From the NCBI GenBank assembly GCA_035622275.1, contig DASPVQ010000007.1, positions 80,702 to 144,701 of the forward strand: DNA of 64,000 nt. Reading direction: 5' to 3'. The notes beneath the pieces were generated by a model. It searched no databases, was not told the origin of the DNA, and saw nothing but the letters and a program-made list of their open reading frames with translations. This DNA comes from Thermoplasmata archaeon (GTDB taxonomy: Archaea; Thermoplasmatota; Thermoplasmata; Lutacidiplasmatales; UBA184). Made by a program: the position numbers and the translations under genes. Position 1 is the stretch's first letter. Each line of letters starts with the position of its first letter. Below, in pieces: positions 33,670 to 41,888 of the stretch.

Positions 33670-35282
33670 GGGGGATCGCGGGCCCGGACGCCGGCGTCCG
33701 AATCCGAGGTCGTCGCTCCGCCCCTCAGCGCGGCGAGCAGCCGGGCGCCATCGGGCGAACCGAGCCCCGTGCACGGGTCCCAGCCGGGTCCCGCCGAATA
33801 GCCGCCGTTCCCTCCGGTGGTGATGTCGTGGAACGTCCGGGGCGCGGCGTACAGGCGCGGGTTCAGGAAGCCGAGGGGAGCGCCGAGCGCCGACTGGATC
33901 CGAGCGATCAGGGCCGCCCAGAGGGGCGCGACCGCGCTGGTGCCGCCGAACACCGTCGCCTCGCCATCGACGAGGACGCGGTAGCCGGTGAGGGGGTCCG
34001 CATCGGCGGCGACGTCGGGAACCCCGCGTCCGGCGAAGCCGTTCGGGGCGGCGGGCACGCCGACCCCGACCTGGTAGCTCGGGAGCGCGAACGCTTCGCT
34101 GACCCCGCCGCCGCTCGCGCCCTCTCCTTCGGCGAGATCGTTCCAGGTCGTCTCGGCGACGATCCTCGTGCCGGCGAGGGTGAGCCGCGTGCCGCCGCAG
34201 CCGAGCGCGCCGGGCGCCGAGGCCGGGAAGTCGACCTCGAGCGGTCCGCCGGGGCCACCGTCGGTCGCTCCCTGGTCTCCCGAGGCCGCAAGAACGCCGA
34301 CCCCCAGCGCCGCCGCGTCCTCGAACGCCGATTCGAGGGCCGCGCGCGCCTGACCGGTCCAGCTCGCTTCCGGCCCGCCCCAGCTCATCGACAACAGGTC
34401 CGGTCGGTGAACGTCATCGTGCACGGCGGCGAGGACGCCGTCGAGGAACCCCTGGTCGGTGTTCGGGGCGAAGTACGCGACGATCGCGGCCCCGGGGGCG
34501 ACAGAACCGGCGACCTCGATGTCGAGCGTGACCTCGCCGTCGGGCCCGGTCGGCACCCCGGTGGGCGCGTTCGTCGCGCCGTCGACCGACACGACCGTGA
34601 CGCTCGGTGGCGAGAGGCCGAGGCCGGAGAAGTACCGCGCCAGATCGGCGGCCCGAAAGCCACCGCCGAGCTCCAGGAGCCCGATCGTGACGCCGGAGCC
34701 GTTCGTGGCGCCGGGGAAGTCGTACGCCGCCGCGACCTCGGGCGGCGAGTAGGAGGGCTGGCCGGCGGCGCTCGCCGGGCGCGGCCGCAGGGGCGGCCGC
34801 GCCTGCGGACGATCGTCGAGCCCGAAGACCCCGACCACGATGCCGTCGAGCGACGCCGGCACCGAGAGCGGACCCTCGCGCCCGCGGTAGGATCCGCGCG
34901 GATACACGTAGCGATGCAGCTGGGTGCCGAAGGCCGGCGCGAGGTCGCGGACCCGGCCCGCGAGGCGGACCGACCGGCGGGCCCGGTCCGTTCGCGCGAT
35001 GCGCAGCCCGTGAGCCCCGGCGAACGACGCGACTCGTTCCAGGTCGTCGGCGCGTGCGCCGTATCCTTGGGCGAACTCGGCGCGCGAGGGATAGGGTGTG
35101 CCAGGGGGCCGACCGCTCGCGAGCGGGTCGAGCGACGGGAACGCACCCGGCGCGGATCCGCGGCGCAGCAGGACGGTGAGCTCCAACGACTCGCCGACGT
35201 CGGCCGTGCCCAGCCGTCGGGCGCCGGTCAGCACACCGCGACGACTCCCGGCGAGCTCGACACGGGCCCCGTTCGCCGCCAT
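33666..35282 (-). CDS. Kumamolisin-type serine-carboxyl peptidase (S53) with pro-domain
   Basis: A 538-residue sedolisin-family endopeptidase, active at acid pH. Residues 1-175 are the inhibitory pro-domain (RRSVRLAGRVRDLAPAFGTQ, then VPASLDGIVVGVFGLDDRP). The catalytic set is complete: E250 and D254 (GEVTLDIEVAG), oxyanion D336 (AASGDQGAT) and S449 (GGTSAVAP). The Ca site FHDITTGGNGGYSAGPGWDP is present. Spacing of these residues matches kumamolisin almost exactly. No signal peptide is visible, which is also true of kumamolisin. It starts 33 bp after ksgA and is coupled to the epimerase gene. Confidence 0.94.
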   Translation of the reverse strand: MAANGARVELAGSRRGVLTGARRLGTADVGESLELTVLLRRGSAPGAFPSLDPLASGRPPGTPYPSRAEFAQGYGARADDLERVASFAGAHGLRIARTDRARRSVRLAGRVRDLAPAFGTQLHRYVYPRGSYRGREGPLSVPASLDGIVVGVFGLDDRPQARPPLRPRPASAAGQPSYSPPEVAAAYDFPGATNGSGVTIGLLELGGGFRAADLARYFSGLGLSPPSVTVVSVDGATNAPTGVPTGPDGEVTLDIEVAGSVAPGAAIVAYFAPNTDQGFLDGVLAAVHDDVHRPDLLSMSWGGPEASWTGQARAALESAFEDAAALGVGVLAASGDQGATDGGPGGPLEVDFPASAPGALGCGGTRLTLAGTRIVAETTWNDLAEGEGASGGGVSEAFALPSYQVGVGVPAAPNGFAGRGVPDVAADADPLTGYRVLVDGEATVFGGTSAVAPLWAALIARIQSALGAPLGFLNPRLYAAPRTFHDITTGGNGGYSAGPGWDPCTGLGSPDGARLLAALRGGATTSDSDAGVRARDPP

Positions 35283-35315
35283 CCTCTCGGTGCTGCGGAG
35301 AGCGAGCGGGTCGGC

Positions 35316-36242
35316 TTACGCTCGTCGGTCGACCGGGACACCGCGCGGAGCGACCGGCGCGGCGAGGTGGGTGGCCAGCGCGAAGAACGCCTCGGGGGGA
35401 AGCTCCTCCGGTCGGCGGGTCGGCCAGCCGGGCGGCCATCCCGACGCCTCGGCGAGGCGGTCGGCCGCCCCGGACGATCCGGCGAGGGCGGGCAGGAGGT
35501 TACCGAGCTGCTTGCGTCGCGCGCGGAACAGCGTCCGGACGGCCCGCTCGAAGACCGGGACCGACGGAACCGGTAGCGGTCCGATCCGGGCCCGGTGTAC
35601 CGCGAGCCGGCCCTCCACCTCGGGCGTCGGCTCGAAGGCGCGGGCCGGAACGGTCTGGAACAGCTCGACTTCGCCGTAGAGACGGGCCGCCAGCGCGAGG
35701 CGACCATACCGGCGCGTTCCCGGTGATGCGGCGAGGCGCTCGGCGACCTCGCGCTGCACGAGGAAGACGGTGCGGGGCACGCGCGCGGCGAAGCAACGGA
35801 GCAGGATCGGCGTGGCCAGCGAGTAGGGAAGGTTCCCGACCACGCAGCGGACACCGGCCAGGTCGGTCGAGGTGGCGTCCTCCTCTCGCACCGAGACGGA
35901 ATCGCCGAAGGTTGCCTGCAGGAATCGCGCGAGCCGCGGGTCGCGCTCGACGACCGCAAGGAGGCGCACCCCGCGACGGAGGAGGGCCGCGGTGAGGATC
36001 CCGAGGCCCCCGCCGATCTCCAGGATCGGCCCCGGGACGATGTCGGTGACGAGCGCGGCCTCAGCGTCCGCGACGAAGGGGTCCGCGAGGAACGATTGTC
36101 CCCGGCGGCGAGAGGGGCGGACGCCGAGGGCCGAGAGCGTTCGACGGATCTCTTCCGGCCGCTCCGGCACCCCGGCCGGCACGGCATCACGGGGCGACGA
36201 AGAGCCGGTGTTGCGGGTGCGGCGGGAGACGTTAGCGCGCAA
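35316..36242 (-). CDS. rsmA: 16S rRNA dimethyladenosine transferase KsgA/RsmA
   Basis: This enzyme dimethylates the two adjacent adenines in the 3' hairpin of 16S rRNA. SAM motif I is ILEIGGGLGILTAAL, and the catalytic motif is VGNLPYSLATPILL. The N-terminal RRRGQSFLADPFVAD is typical. With the TTG at 36242 it has 308 residues; GTG codons at 36182 or 36170 would remove an unconserved N-terminus. A TATA element (TTAAATA) lies 28 nt before the TTG. In most archaea ksgA follows DUF655 directly. Here nearly 1 kb with integrase remains separates them. Confidence 0.94.
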   Translation of the reverse strand: MRANVSRRTRNTGSSSPRDAVPAGVPERPEEIRRTLSALGVRPSRRRGQSFLADPFVADAEAALVTDIVPGPILEIGGGLGILTAALLRRGVRLLAVVERDPRLARFLQATFGDSVSVREEDATSTDLAGVRCVVGNLPYSLATPILLRCFAARVPRTVFLVQREVAERLAASPGTRRYGRLALAARLYGEVELFQTVPARAFEPTPEVEGRLAVHRARIGPLPVPSVPVFERAVRTLFRARRKQLGNLLPALAGSSGAADRLAEASGWPPGWPTRRPEELPPEAFFALATHLAAPVAPRGVPVDRRA

Positions 36243-36444
36243 CGCACCCGATTCTCTGGCGGTCTGTATTTAAGCGCGTGGCGCCGGGTCCGGATTGGAA
36301 GAAACGGGTCTCAACTCCTGTCCGCCGAGCGCGAGCGCGCGGTCCATCGCTCCTCGAACTGCCGGCGATCACTCGGCATGTATCCGAACTCCCCGAGAGT
36401 TCAAATAACGTCAAAACGACCTAAATCCCGTCGAAGAACGCCTG
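36243..36444. other. AT-richer intergenic stretch between ksgA and the remnant ORF
   Basis: Apart from the ksgA TATA box at its left end I see no gene here. 36390-36425 (TTCAAATAACGTCAAAACG and around) is the most AT-rich part and may be an old promoter or an end of the inserted element. No clear direct repeats or tRNA fragment that would mark an attachment site were found by eye. Confidence 0.3.
36267..36273 (-). promoter_or_regulatory. TATA box of ksgA
   Basis: TTAAATA on the minus strand, 28 nt before 36242. It gives ksgA and the following peptidase-epimerase-deaminase genes a promoter of their own after separation from the RpoF-DUF655 block. Confidence 0.5.
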
Positions 36445-36745
36445 TCATAGCTTCGTCTGGTTACGAGCGTGCCAGGGCGCTGTCGGCCTCGGATCCGTGA
36501 ATGTGCCACCGTAGGTTCGCCACTCGCGTTGAATTTCGCCGGCCAAATCCGCGAGGTTGGGATCGTCGATGAGGTCCTTTCTAGTCCTCCCAATTCCGAG
36601 GAGCTGCATGACGGGGTTGTACAGGACGAGCTCGCGGCCCTTGAGCCAGTCGAGATAGAGGTCGGGGTCTCCCAGAGAGTCGCGATGCGGCCGGGTAGCT
36701 CGGACACAGCACGTACCGAGGAGGATTAGCGTCCTTCTCCTCCCG
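36445..36745 (-). pseudogene. Unrecognised ORF remnant without a start codon
   Basis: The minus-strand frame ending at the TGA at 36445 reads as plausible protein for about 95 codons, including DSLGDPDLYLDWLKGRELVL, then GIGRTRKDLIDDPNLADL and AGEIQREWRTYGGTFTDP, but has no credible start. It begins about where the dead integrase frame fades. I recognise no family. Base composition is less GC-rich than the neighbours, which suggests foreign origin together with the integrase. It could be cargo of the same element. Confidence 0.4.
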
Positions 36746-37174
36746 CACGTCCTTCAGGTCGAGGGCGAGCCGCTCCGAGATTCAGCCGTCGGCGTCCCAC
36801 AGGGCCCCGATCAGCGCGGCGTCCCGCTTGCTGTTCGCGCCCTCGATCATGCGGGTCACGTCCGCCGGCATCCGGATCGAGGTCGGCGCGAGCCGGGGCG
36901 CTTTGAAGGGCATGCGGCAGGCTTCGGCGAGCTTGGCCTTCCCGATCTTCTTGTAGAACTCGCGCAGCGTCCGAAGGTCGTACGGCGCGGATCGCTTCCC
37001 ATCCTACCGGAGCCCGGTCTTAAGGTCGGCCAGGTCCCGCTCGGTCGCCTCCGATAGGGGCCGGCCCATGCGCTTACGCAACGCCTCGAGCTGGCTCCAG
37101 TAGGTCGAGAGCGAGCTCTCCTTCCCCTGGGAGGACGCCTGGTAGTCGGAGATCTCTGTCTCGGGTTCGTACAT
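36715..37174 (-). pseudogene. Broken tyrosine recombinase/integrase
   Basis: One minus-strand frame from the ATG at 37174 reads as an archaeal integrase but contains two stops: TAG at 37004-37006 and TGA at 36782-36784. Before the first stop is a core-binding segment (YWSQLEALRKRMGRPLSEAT). Between the stops are DLRTLREFYKKIGKAKLAEA and TRMIEGANSKRDAALIGALW. After the second the frame continues as ISERLALDLKDV. The TGA stands exactly where the first catalytic Arg of the GxRxSE box should be, consistent with CGA changed to TGA. The rest of the catalytic domain is missing. Confidence 0.7.
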
Positions 37175-37222
37175 CGCGGGCCCCAACTAACGCCGGGGGT
37201 TCGGTGCCATTTACTGTATTTG

Positions 37223-37768
37223 TCAAGGAGCCACGAATAGCCGGTACTTGTCGTCGACACCGCTCAGCTCCTGCTCGATCCGCCCGACGAGGAGCTTCTC
37301 GGGCGACTTGAGGTGGAGCCGGGCCTCGATGTCCTCGAAGCTGGAGAACGGGAGGCGCTTGCGCTCGTCGACGATCTGCTGCATCGTCTTCTTCCCGATC
37401 CCCGGCAGGAGCTCGAGCAGGTGGAAGCGGCGGGAGACGGCCGGCGACTCGTTGAAGAAGCGCAGGTAGCGCGGCGCATTCGCGCGCACGATCCGTTCGA
37501 GCGTCGCCGGTAGCTCGGCGCGCCCGGCGACGGTCAGCTCGTCGTAGCCGATGCGACGGCGGACGTGGTCGATCGGGGGCGGCGCCCCGTCGATCGGCAC
37601 CAGCGCGATGCGGCCGCCGCTCGCGAGCCTCGCGCCCGTGCGTGGCACGAGCTCGAACAGCTTGAGCTCGTCCTCACCGATCGCGAGGGCGAGGGGCTCC
37701 CGGTGGAAGCCGCGCTCGGTCTGCCGGCCGTTCGGCAGGTAGTCCAGAATGTACGCGTAGTTCTCCAC
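37223..37768 (-). CDS. DUF655 family protein (HhH, RNA/DNA-binding)
   Basis: A 181-residue protein from a GTG at 37768. The start ENYAYILDYLPNGR is the signature of the archaeal DUF655 family. The centre is a small OB-like barrel (GARLASGGRIALVPIDGAPP) and the C-terminus holds helix-hairpin-helix motifs (LLPGIGKKTMQQIVDERKRL). It is encoded with L21e and RpoF in most archaea and is thought to act in RNA metabolism, but no activity has been shown as far as I know. It ends the Pus10-L21e-RpoF run here. Confidence 0.93.
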   Translation of the reverse strand: MENYAYILDYLPNGRQTERGFHREPLALAIGEDELKLFELVPRTGARLASGGRIALVPIDGAPPPIDHVRRRIGYDELTVAGRAELPATLERIVRANAPRYLRFFNESPAVSRRFHLLELLPGIGKKTMQQIVDERKRLPFSSFEDIEARLHLKSPEKLLVGRIEQELSGVDDKYRLFVAP

Positions 37769-37783
37769 GGGTCCGACCCCCGT

Positions 37784-38098
37784 TCATCGGTACTGCGCGA
37801 CGATCTCGAGGACGCGCGTGATCTGCGCCTCGTCGAGCACGACCCGCTCCTTCGCGAACAGGAGGCGGATCTCCTCGGGATACTGGGGCAGCGTGTCGGC
37901 GGCCTTGACCGCGACGCTCAGGTCGACGAACGCGAGCGCGCGCAGCTCCGCGATCAGCTTCGCGGTCTCCTCCGCGGACAGGCGCGCGAACTGCTCGGCG
38001 TGCTGGAGGGCGAGCGCCGCCTCGCGCGGCAGCGTCCGGCCGGCGGCGTCCTCGACGAGCAGCTCCTTGACGCGGGCGAGCGGGACGGGTTCAGGCAT
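37784..38098 (-). CDS. rpoF: DNA-directed RNA polymerase subunit F (Rpb4)
   Basis: The ATG at 38098 overlaps the L21e stop by 8 bp and gives 104 residues, the normal length. The sequence is the HRDC-like Rpb4 fold: VPLARVKELLVEDAAGR, then QHAEQFARLSAEETAKLIAE and LPQYPEEIRLLFAKERVVLD. It forms the stalk of archaeal RNA polymerase with Rpb7/RpoE. Its place between L21e and DUF655 is conserved across Euryarchaeota and confirms the call. Confidence 0.95.
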   Translation of the reverse strand: MPEPVPLARVKELLVEDAAGRTLPREAALALQHAEQFARLSAEETAKLIAELRALAFVDLSVAVKAADTLPQYPEEIRLLFAKERVVLDEAQITRVLEIVAQYR

Positions 38099-38402
38099 CG
38101 TGCCCTCCGCGCGCGACCGGCAAGAGGTGGATCGGCGTCGCCACGAGCTCCTTGCGCTTGCCGCCATCGAGGAAGGCGACGCGGTAGGCGCGGCCGCTGC
38201 GGCCGACCACGGTGCACACGCGGCCCTGGTAGCGGGGGTGCGGCTGGCCGTGCGGGTCGGACGGCTCGATGCGGACCATCACCTTCTCGCCGATCGCGAA
38301 CTCGCGCAGGAACCGGGTCACCGGCGGAAGCCCGCGCTCGCGAACCTCCTTCGTGAACGTCCCGCGCGTGCGCGAGCGGAACCCCTTCGAGCTCTTGACC
38401 AT
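38091..38402 (-). CDS. rpl21e: Large-subunit ribosomal protein L21e
   Basis: A 103-residue ribosomal protein of the archaeal/eukaryotic set. It begins VKSSKGFRSRTRGTFTKEVR, the near-invariant start of L21e. The SH3-like barrel follows: IGEKVMVRIEPSDPHGQPHP, then YQGRVCTVVGRSGRAYRVAF. The start ATG comes immediately after the TAG of Pus10 (TAGATG), and the stop overlaps rpoF, so the block is translated as a unit. Confidence 0.97.
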   Translation of the reverse strand: MVKSSKGFRSRTRGTFTKEVRERGLPPVTRFLREFAIGEKVMVRIEPSDPHGQPHPRYQGRVCTVVGRSGRAYRVAFLDGGKRKELVATPIHLLPVARGGHDA

Positions 38403-39638
38403 CTACGCCTCCGAGTCGTGGATCTCCGTCACGTCGAGGTACTCGACCTTGAGGGGAACGCCGACGAGCTGGGCGAGGTTCGGTTCGGTGCGTCCGTCAT
38501 CGCCCTCCACCCACTCCTTGACGTACGTGCCCGCCTCGGTCCTGACGTCGAGCGTGAACCGCCCTTCGCTCGCGTCCACGACGCGGGCCGCGACGATCCG
38601 ACGCGTGCGAACGCGGTCGGCTCGACGGTGGGCGACGCGGGTGGGCGTGCGCTGGGCGATCGCCCGGGCGAGCGCGAGGTCGAGGGCCTCATTAACCTTT
38701 GCCACGGCGGCCGCGCCCGCCACCCCGACGCGGTAGCTCTTGTCCGGCGCCGCCTCCTTGATCCGGACGACGTCCGGCGCCCCGGCCGGGGCAAGGTCGC
38801 CCACCTCGACCCGGCCCCCCGCCGACGCGCCCACCTCGGCGGCGAGTGCGGCCAGGTCGAGCGAGCGCACGCGCGGGCGCACGAGCTCGAGGACGAACGG
38901 GCGTCCCCGGCCGAGCATGCGGGCGTCGATGTCCTCGCGGCCCATCCCGTGGAACCGGGTCCCCATCGCTCCCGACGCCCGGACGAACGGGGCGCCGACG
39001 AGCTCCTCGACGCTCTCGGCGTAGGTCTTACCGGACCCGCCGCAGGTCGCGCACCCCCGGCCCCGGCATCGCCGGCAGGGCCAGTGGGTCTGGGGCAGCG
39101 TCCGGTCGAGCTTGCGGTAGCGGCCCTGCACGAAGACGGGCAGCACCGTGAGCTCGACCCGACCGACGGGCAGGTCCGCGAGGAACACGACGTCGGGCCG
39201 CTCCGACCCGCCGACGGCGCCGGTACGGGCCTCGAGTCGTTTGCCGAGCTCGCGGTTGAACGCCGCCCGGGCGCTCTCGCCCCACGCGCTGCCGAGCTCG
39301 ATCCACTCGGCTTCCTCGCGGGCGAGGCGCTCGGGGTCCCAGCGGGAGCCGCAGGTGAACCGGTGCCACTCGTAGCCGTCGCCGGCGCGAACGGCCCGAT
39401 CGACCCAGGTCTCCAGGCGCGCGAACGTCCCGCCGCAGAGCGAGCACGCCTCGGCGGGTCCCGGGGCCTCCGTGCCGAGGCGGGCGGCGAGGCGCCGGGC
39501 CCGCTCGGGGTTGGCGAGGCCGTGCCCGAGCCGCCCGAAGACCCGCCCGAAGCACTCCGCGCACCATCCGCGTCCCACCGCGCGCCGGGCGACCGCGAGC
39601 GCCGTCTCGGGCGGCGAGAAGTCGGGGAGCTCGCGCAC
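38403..39638 (-). CDS. pus10: tRNA pseudouridine synthase Pus10
   Basis: A 411-residue enzyme that in archaea makes pseudouridine at tRNA positions 54 and 55. The N-terminal part has zinc-binding CxxC pairs (WCAECFGR, ACSLCGGTF) and a THUMP-like region, with another CRRCRGRGCATCGG knuckle near residue 195. The catalytic aspartate is in HGMGREDIDARMLGRGRPF. The start is the GTG at 39638. It heads the L21e-RpoF-DUF655 block. Confidence 0.95.
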   Translation of the reverse strand: MRELPDFSPPETALAVARRAVGRGWCAECFGRVFGRLGHGLANPERARRLAARLGTEAPGPAEACSLCGGTFARLETWVDRAVRAGDGYEWHRFTCGSRWDPERLAREEAEWIELGSAWGESARAAFNRELGKRLEARTGAVGGSERPDVVFLADLPVGRVELTVLPVFVQGRYRKLDRTLPQTHWPCRRCRGRGCATCGGSGKTYAESVEELVGAPFVRASGAMGTRFHGMGREDIDARMLGRGRPFVLELVRPRVRSLDLAALAAEVGASAGGRVEVGDLAPAGAPDVVRIKEAAPDKSYRVGVAGAAAVAKVNEALDLALARAIAQRTPTRVAHRRADRVRTRRIVAARVVDASEGRFTLDVRTEAGTYVKEWVEGDDGRTEPNLAQLVGVPLKVEYLDVTEIHDSEA

Positions 39639-39700
39639 GCGCGGCCGAGCCCGGAGCGCGGTTTAGCCTCTCGCCCGCGCCGGTGGTGCCGTTACACGTC

Positions 39701-39706
39701 TATTTA
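39701..39706 (+). promoter_or_regulatory. TATA box of the DUF6015-like gene
   Basis: TATTTA, part of GTCTATTTACTGG, centred about 33 nt before the ATG at 39737. Confidence 0.5.
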
Positions 39707-39736
39707 CTGGGCCGTGGTCTCCCCGGGGCGGCCCGC

Positions 39737-40132
39737 ATGGCGTCGATCACGGAGGCGGAGCTGACGCGCGCGATCGAACGGACGCTCGTGGCGACCGGCA
39801 AGATGCCGCCGGCGGAGGCGCGGTCGACCGCGCGCATGGTCCTGGGCTACTTCGGCCTCGACGACACCGTCCTCGACAACAAGCTCTCGAGCGAGGACCG
39901 GGACCGGTTCTATCAGCTCGAGGAGGAGGGGCTCCTGACGAGCGAGGAGGAGGACGCCACGGTCTCCCGCGGCAAGACCTGGCGGATCCACTACTGGCTC
40001 CTGAAGAAGGCGCGGATCCGCGACGTGGGCCAGGCGGGAGATGCCCCCGCCGCCGACGACGCGGCGACCGTCTACCGCGACATCGGCGAGTCGGACTGGA
40101 AGCGCCGGGCCGATCCGCCCGCCGGCACGTAG
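39737..40132 (+). CDS. DUF6015-like small archaeal protein
   Basis: The ATG at 39737 was chosen because a TATA box at 39701-39706 would place transcription start just before it; upstream start codons lie in or before the box. The 131-residue product is acidic and helical. It has TEAELTRAIERTLVATGKMP, MVLGYFGLDDTVLDNKLSSE, DRDRFYQLEEEGLLTSEEED and TWRIHYWLLKKARI. It resembles a family from Thermoplasmata that I know as DUF6015, function unknown. The WRIHYWxLKK segment looks like a winged-helix end, so a regulatory or RNA-related role is possible. Confidence 0.75.
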   Translation: MASITEAELTRAIERTLVATGKMPPAEARSTARMVLGYFGLDDTVLDNKLSSEDRDRFYQLEEEGLLTSEEEDATVSRGKTWRIHYWLLKKARIRDVGQAGDAPAADDAATVYRDIGESDWKRRADPPAGT

Positions 40133-40140
40133 GGGCGCCG

Positions 40141-40968
40141 TCAGCGGGGCCCGCCGGGCTGGAAGCGGTTCGCGCCGGGCAGGAGCGCCGGGTACTCGGA
40201 CGCCGCGATCACGTGGCGGACGTGCTCGATCGCGGTGAACGCGAAGGCGATCGCGGCGAGGAGCGCCACGAACGAGGCGAGGTCGATGCCGACGCCCGAG
40301 ATCCCGAGCAGTCCGACGAGCACCGAGAGCGAGGCGATCGCGTTGAACGTGGCGTGCATCGCGACCGCGAGCAGGTAGTAGGCGCCGCTCCCGGGCCCGG
40401 GCACGGAGAACTTCGAGCGCGCGTACCCGTAGCCGAACATGCCGGTCGAGCTGCCGTGCAGCAGCACGCTCGAGACCGATCGCACGACGATGAGCGCGAT
40501 GCCGGCGACGAGGCCGCCGATCAGGAACGCCGCGAGGCCGTAGAGGAACGTCTCGAAGAAGCCGAAGCCGAGGCCGACCGACGCGCCGAAGACGGGTCCG
40601 TCCGCGACCGAGCGGATGCGCGCGCGGAAGGCGTAGACCCCGCTGGCCTTCAGCGCCTCCTCGATGAACGGCGCGATCACGAGCACGAGGAAGAACTCCC
40701 CGAGCGTCGAGTTGCCGTTGAGGAAGACGAACTCCGGGCCGGGGAGCGCCGACGACAGGCTCGTCCCGAGGCTGACCAGGACCGCCTCGAGGATCGCGGC
40801 GACGATCGTCGCGAAGAGCGCGCCGTAGGCAAACGCGCCGAGGACCGAGCTCCAGTCGCTGCGGGCGAACCGCTCCGTCCGCCGCACCCAGGCGAGGTAG
40901 ACGAGCGCGGGGGCGAGCGAGAGGAGGACGAGGACGACCAGGTCGGCGATCGCGTCGAACGCGCTCAC
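40141..40968 (-). CDS. PrsW-family intramembrane metalloprotease (M82)
   Basis: A 275-residue polytopic protein, starting at a GTG that shares GTGA with the upstream stop. Family motifs are APFIEEALKASG (the EExxK pair), VGLGFGFFETFLYGL (FGxxE), LLHGSSTGMFGYGYA and VAMHATFNAIA (the second zinc-binding His). About eight membrane segments are present. PrsW cuts anti-sigma factors in Bacillus; archaeal targets are unknown. It ends an operon with the tRNA thiolase and a hydroxyacyl-CoA dehydrogenase. Confidence 0.92.
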   Translation of the reverse strand: MSAFDAIADLVVLVLLSLAPALVYLAWVRRTERFARSDWSSVLGAFAYGALFATIVAAILEAVLVSLGTSLSSALPGPEFVFLNGNSTLGEFFLVLVIAPFIEEALKASGVYAFRARIRSVADGPVFGASVGLGFGFFETFLYGLAAFLIGGLVAGIALIVVRSVSSVLLHGSSTGMFGYGYARSKFSVPGPGSGAYYLLAVAMHATFNAIASLSVLVGLLGISGVGIDLASFVALLAAIAFAFTAIEHVRHVIAASEYPALLPGANRFQPGGPR

Positions 40969-41888
40969 GCGCCGGACCCTCGTGGCGGGTAGGCGTAGAA
41001 CCCCTCACCGGACTTGCGGCCCAGCTTGCCGGCGGCGACGAGCGTCCGCCACAGGGGGCAGGCCCGGTAGCGCGGGTCGCGGAAGCCGTCCCACAGCACG
41101 TCGAGGATCGCGAGCGCCGTGTCGAGGCCAACGAGGTCCGCGAGTTCGAAGGGGCCCATCGGATGGCGGAAGCCGAGCTTGTAGGCGGTGTCGATGTCCT
41201 CCTTCGTCGCGACGCCCTCGAAGAGCATCCAGGCGGCCTCGTTGAGCAGCACCGCCAGCGCGCGGGTGGTCACGAAACCGGGGGTGTCGCGCGACGTCAC
41301 CACGGTCTTGCCGAGGCGGACGGCGAACGCCCGGGCGCGCTCCACGACCTCGGGCCGGCTCGTGTGGCCCGGGATCAGCTCGACGAGCGGCATCTGGAGG
41401 ACGGGGTTGAAGAAGTGCAGGCCGACGAGGCGGCCCGGGTCCGCGAGGCCCTGCGCGATCTGGGTGATCGGCAGCGACGAGGTGTTCGACGCGAGGAGCG
41501 CCCCGGGCGACGCAGTGCCCTCGAGCTCGCGGAAGAGCTGGCGCTTCAGCCCGAGATCCTCGGGCGCCGCCTCGACGACGATCTGCGCGCGATCGGCCCG
41601 CCGCAGTCCGATCGCGACGTCGATCCGCCCGAGCGCGCTCTCCTTCTCGCCCGCGCCGATCGCGCCCTTGCGCGTGGCGTGGTCGAGCGCCCGCTCGGCG
41701 TTGGCGAGCCCCCGGCGAGCGAGCTCCTCGTTGACGTCTGCGAGGGTCACGGGGTACTCGGCGAGCGCGCACTGGGCGGCGATGCCGCTGCCCATGATCC
41801 CGGCGCCGACGACGAAGACCCGCTCCCGAACGGACGCACGGGGATCGCTGCCCGGCTCGATCCCCGCCGCGGGCGTCGCGTCGCTCAC
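40965..41888 (-). CDS. 3-hydroxyacyl-CoA dehydrogenase
   Basis: From the GTG at 41888 (307 residues), overlapping both neighbours by GTGA. NAD-binding FVVGAGIMGSGIAAQCALA opens the chain. The catalytic region is LVGLHFFNPVLQMPLVELI, with the conserved His, and the C-terminal helical domain is FVTTRALAVLLNEAAWMLFE. It oxidises (S)-3-hydroxyacyl-CoA in fatty-acid or amino-acid beta-oxidation. The 3-hydroxybutyryl-CoA subtype is likely from length. No other beta-oxidation gene is in the window. Confidence 0.93.
   Translation of the reverse strand: MSDATPAAGIEPGSDPRASVRERVFVVGAGIMGSGIAAQCALAEYPVTLADVNEELARRGLANAERALDHATRKGAIGAGEKESALGRIDVAIGLRRADRAQIVVEAAPEDLGLKRQLFRELEGTASPGALLASNTSSLPITQIAQGLADPGRLVGLHFFNPVLQMPLVELIPGHTSRPEVVERARAFAVRLGKTVVTSRDTPGFVTTRALAVLLNEAAWMLFEGVATKEDIDTAYKLGFRHPMGPFELADLVGLDTALAILDVLWDGFRDPRYRACPLWRTLVAAGKLGRKSGEGFYAYPPRGSGA

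Noticed and set aside
36715..37174. Reading the TGA in the integrase frame as a recoded (selenocysteine or suppressed) codon
   Set aside because: A second stop (TAG) interrupts the same frame and the catalytic domain is truncated, so decay is the simpler explanation.
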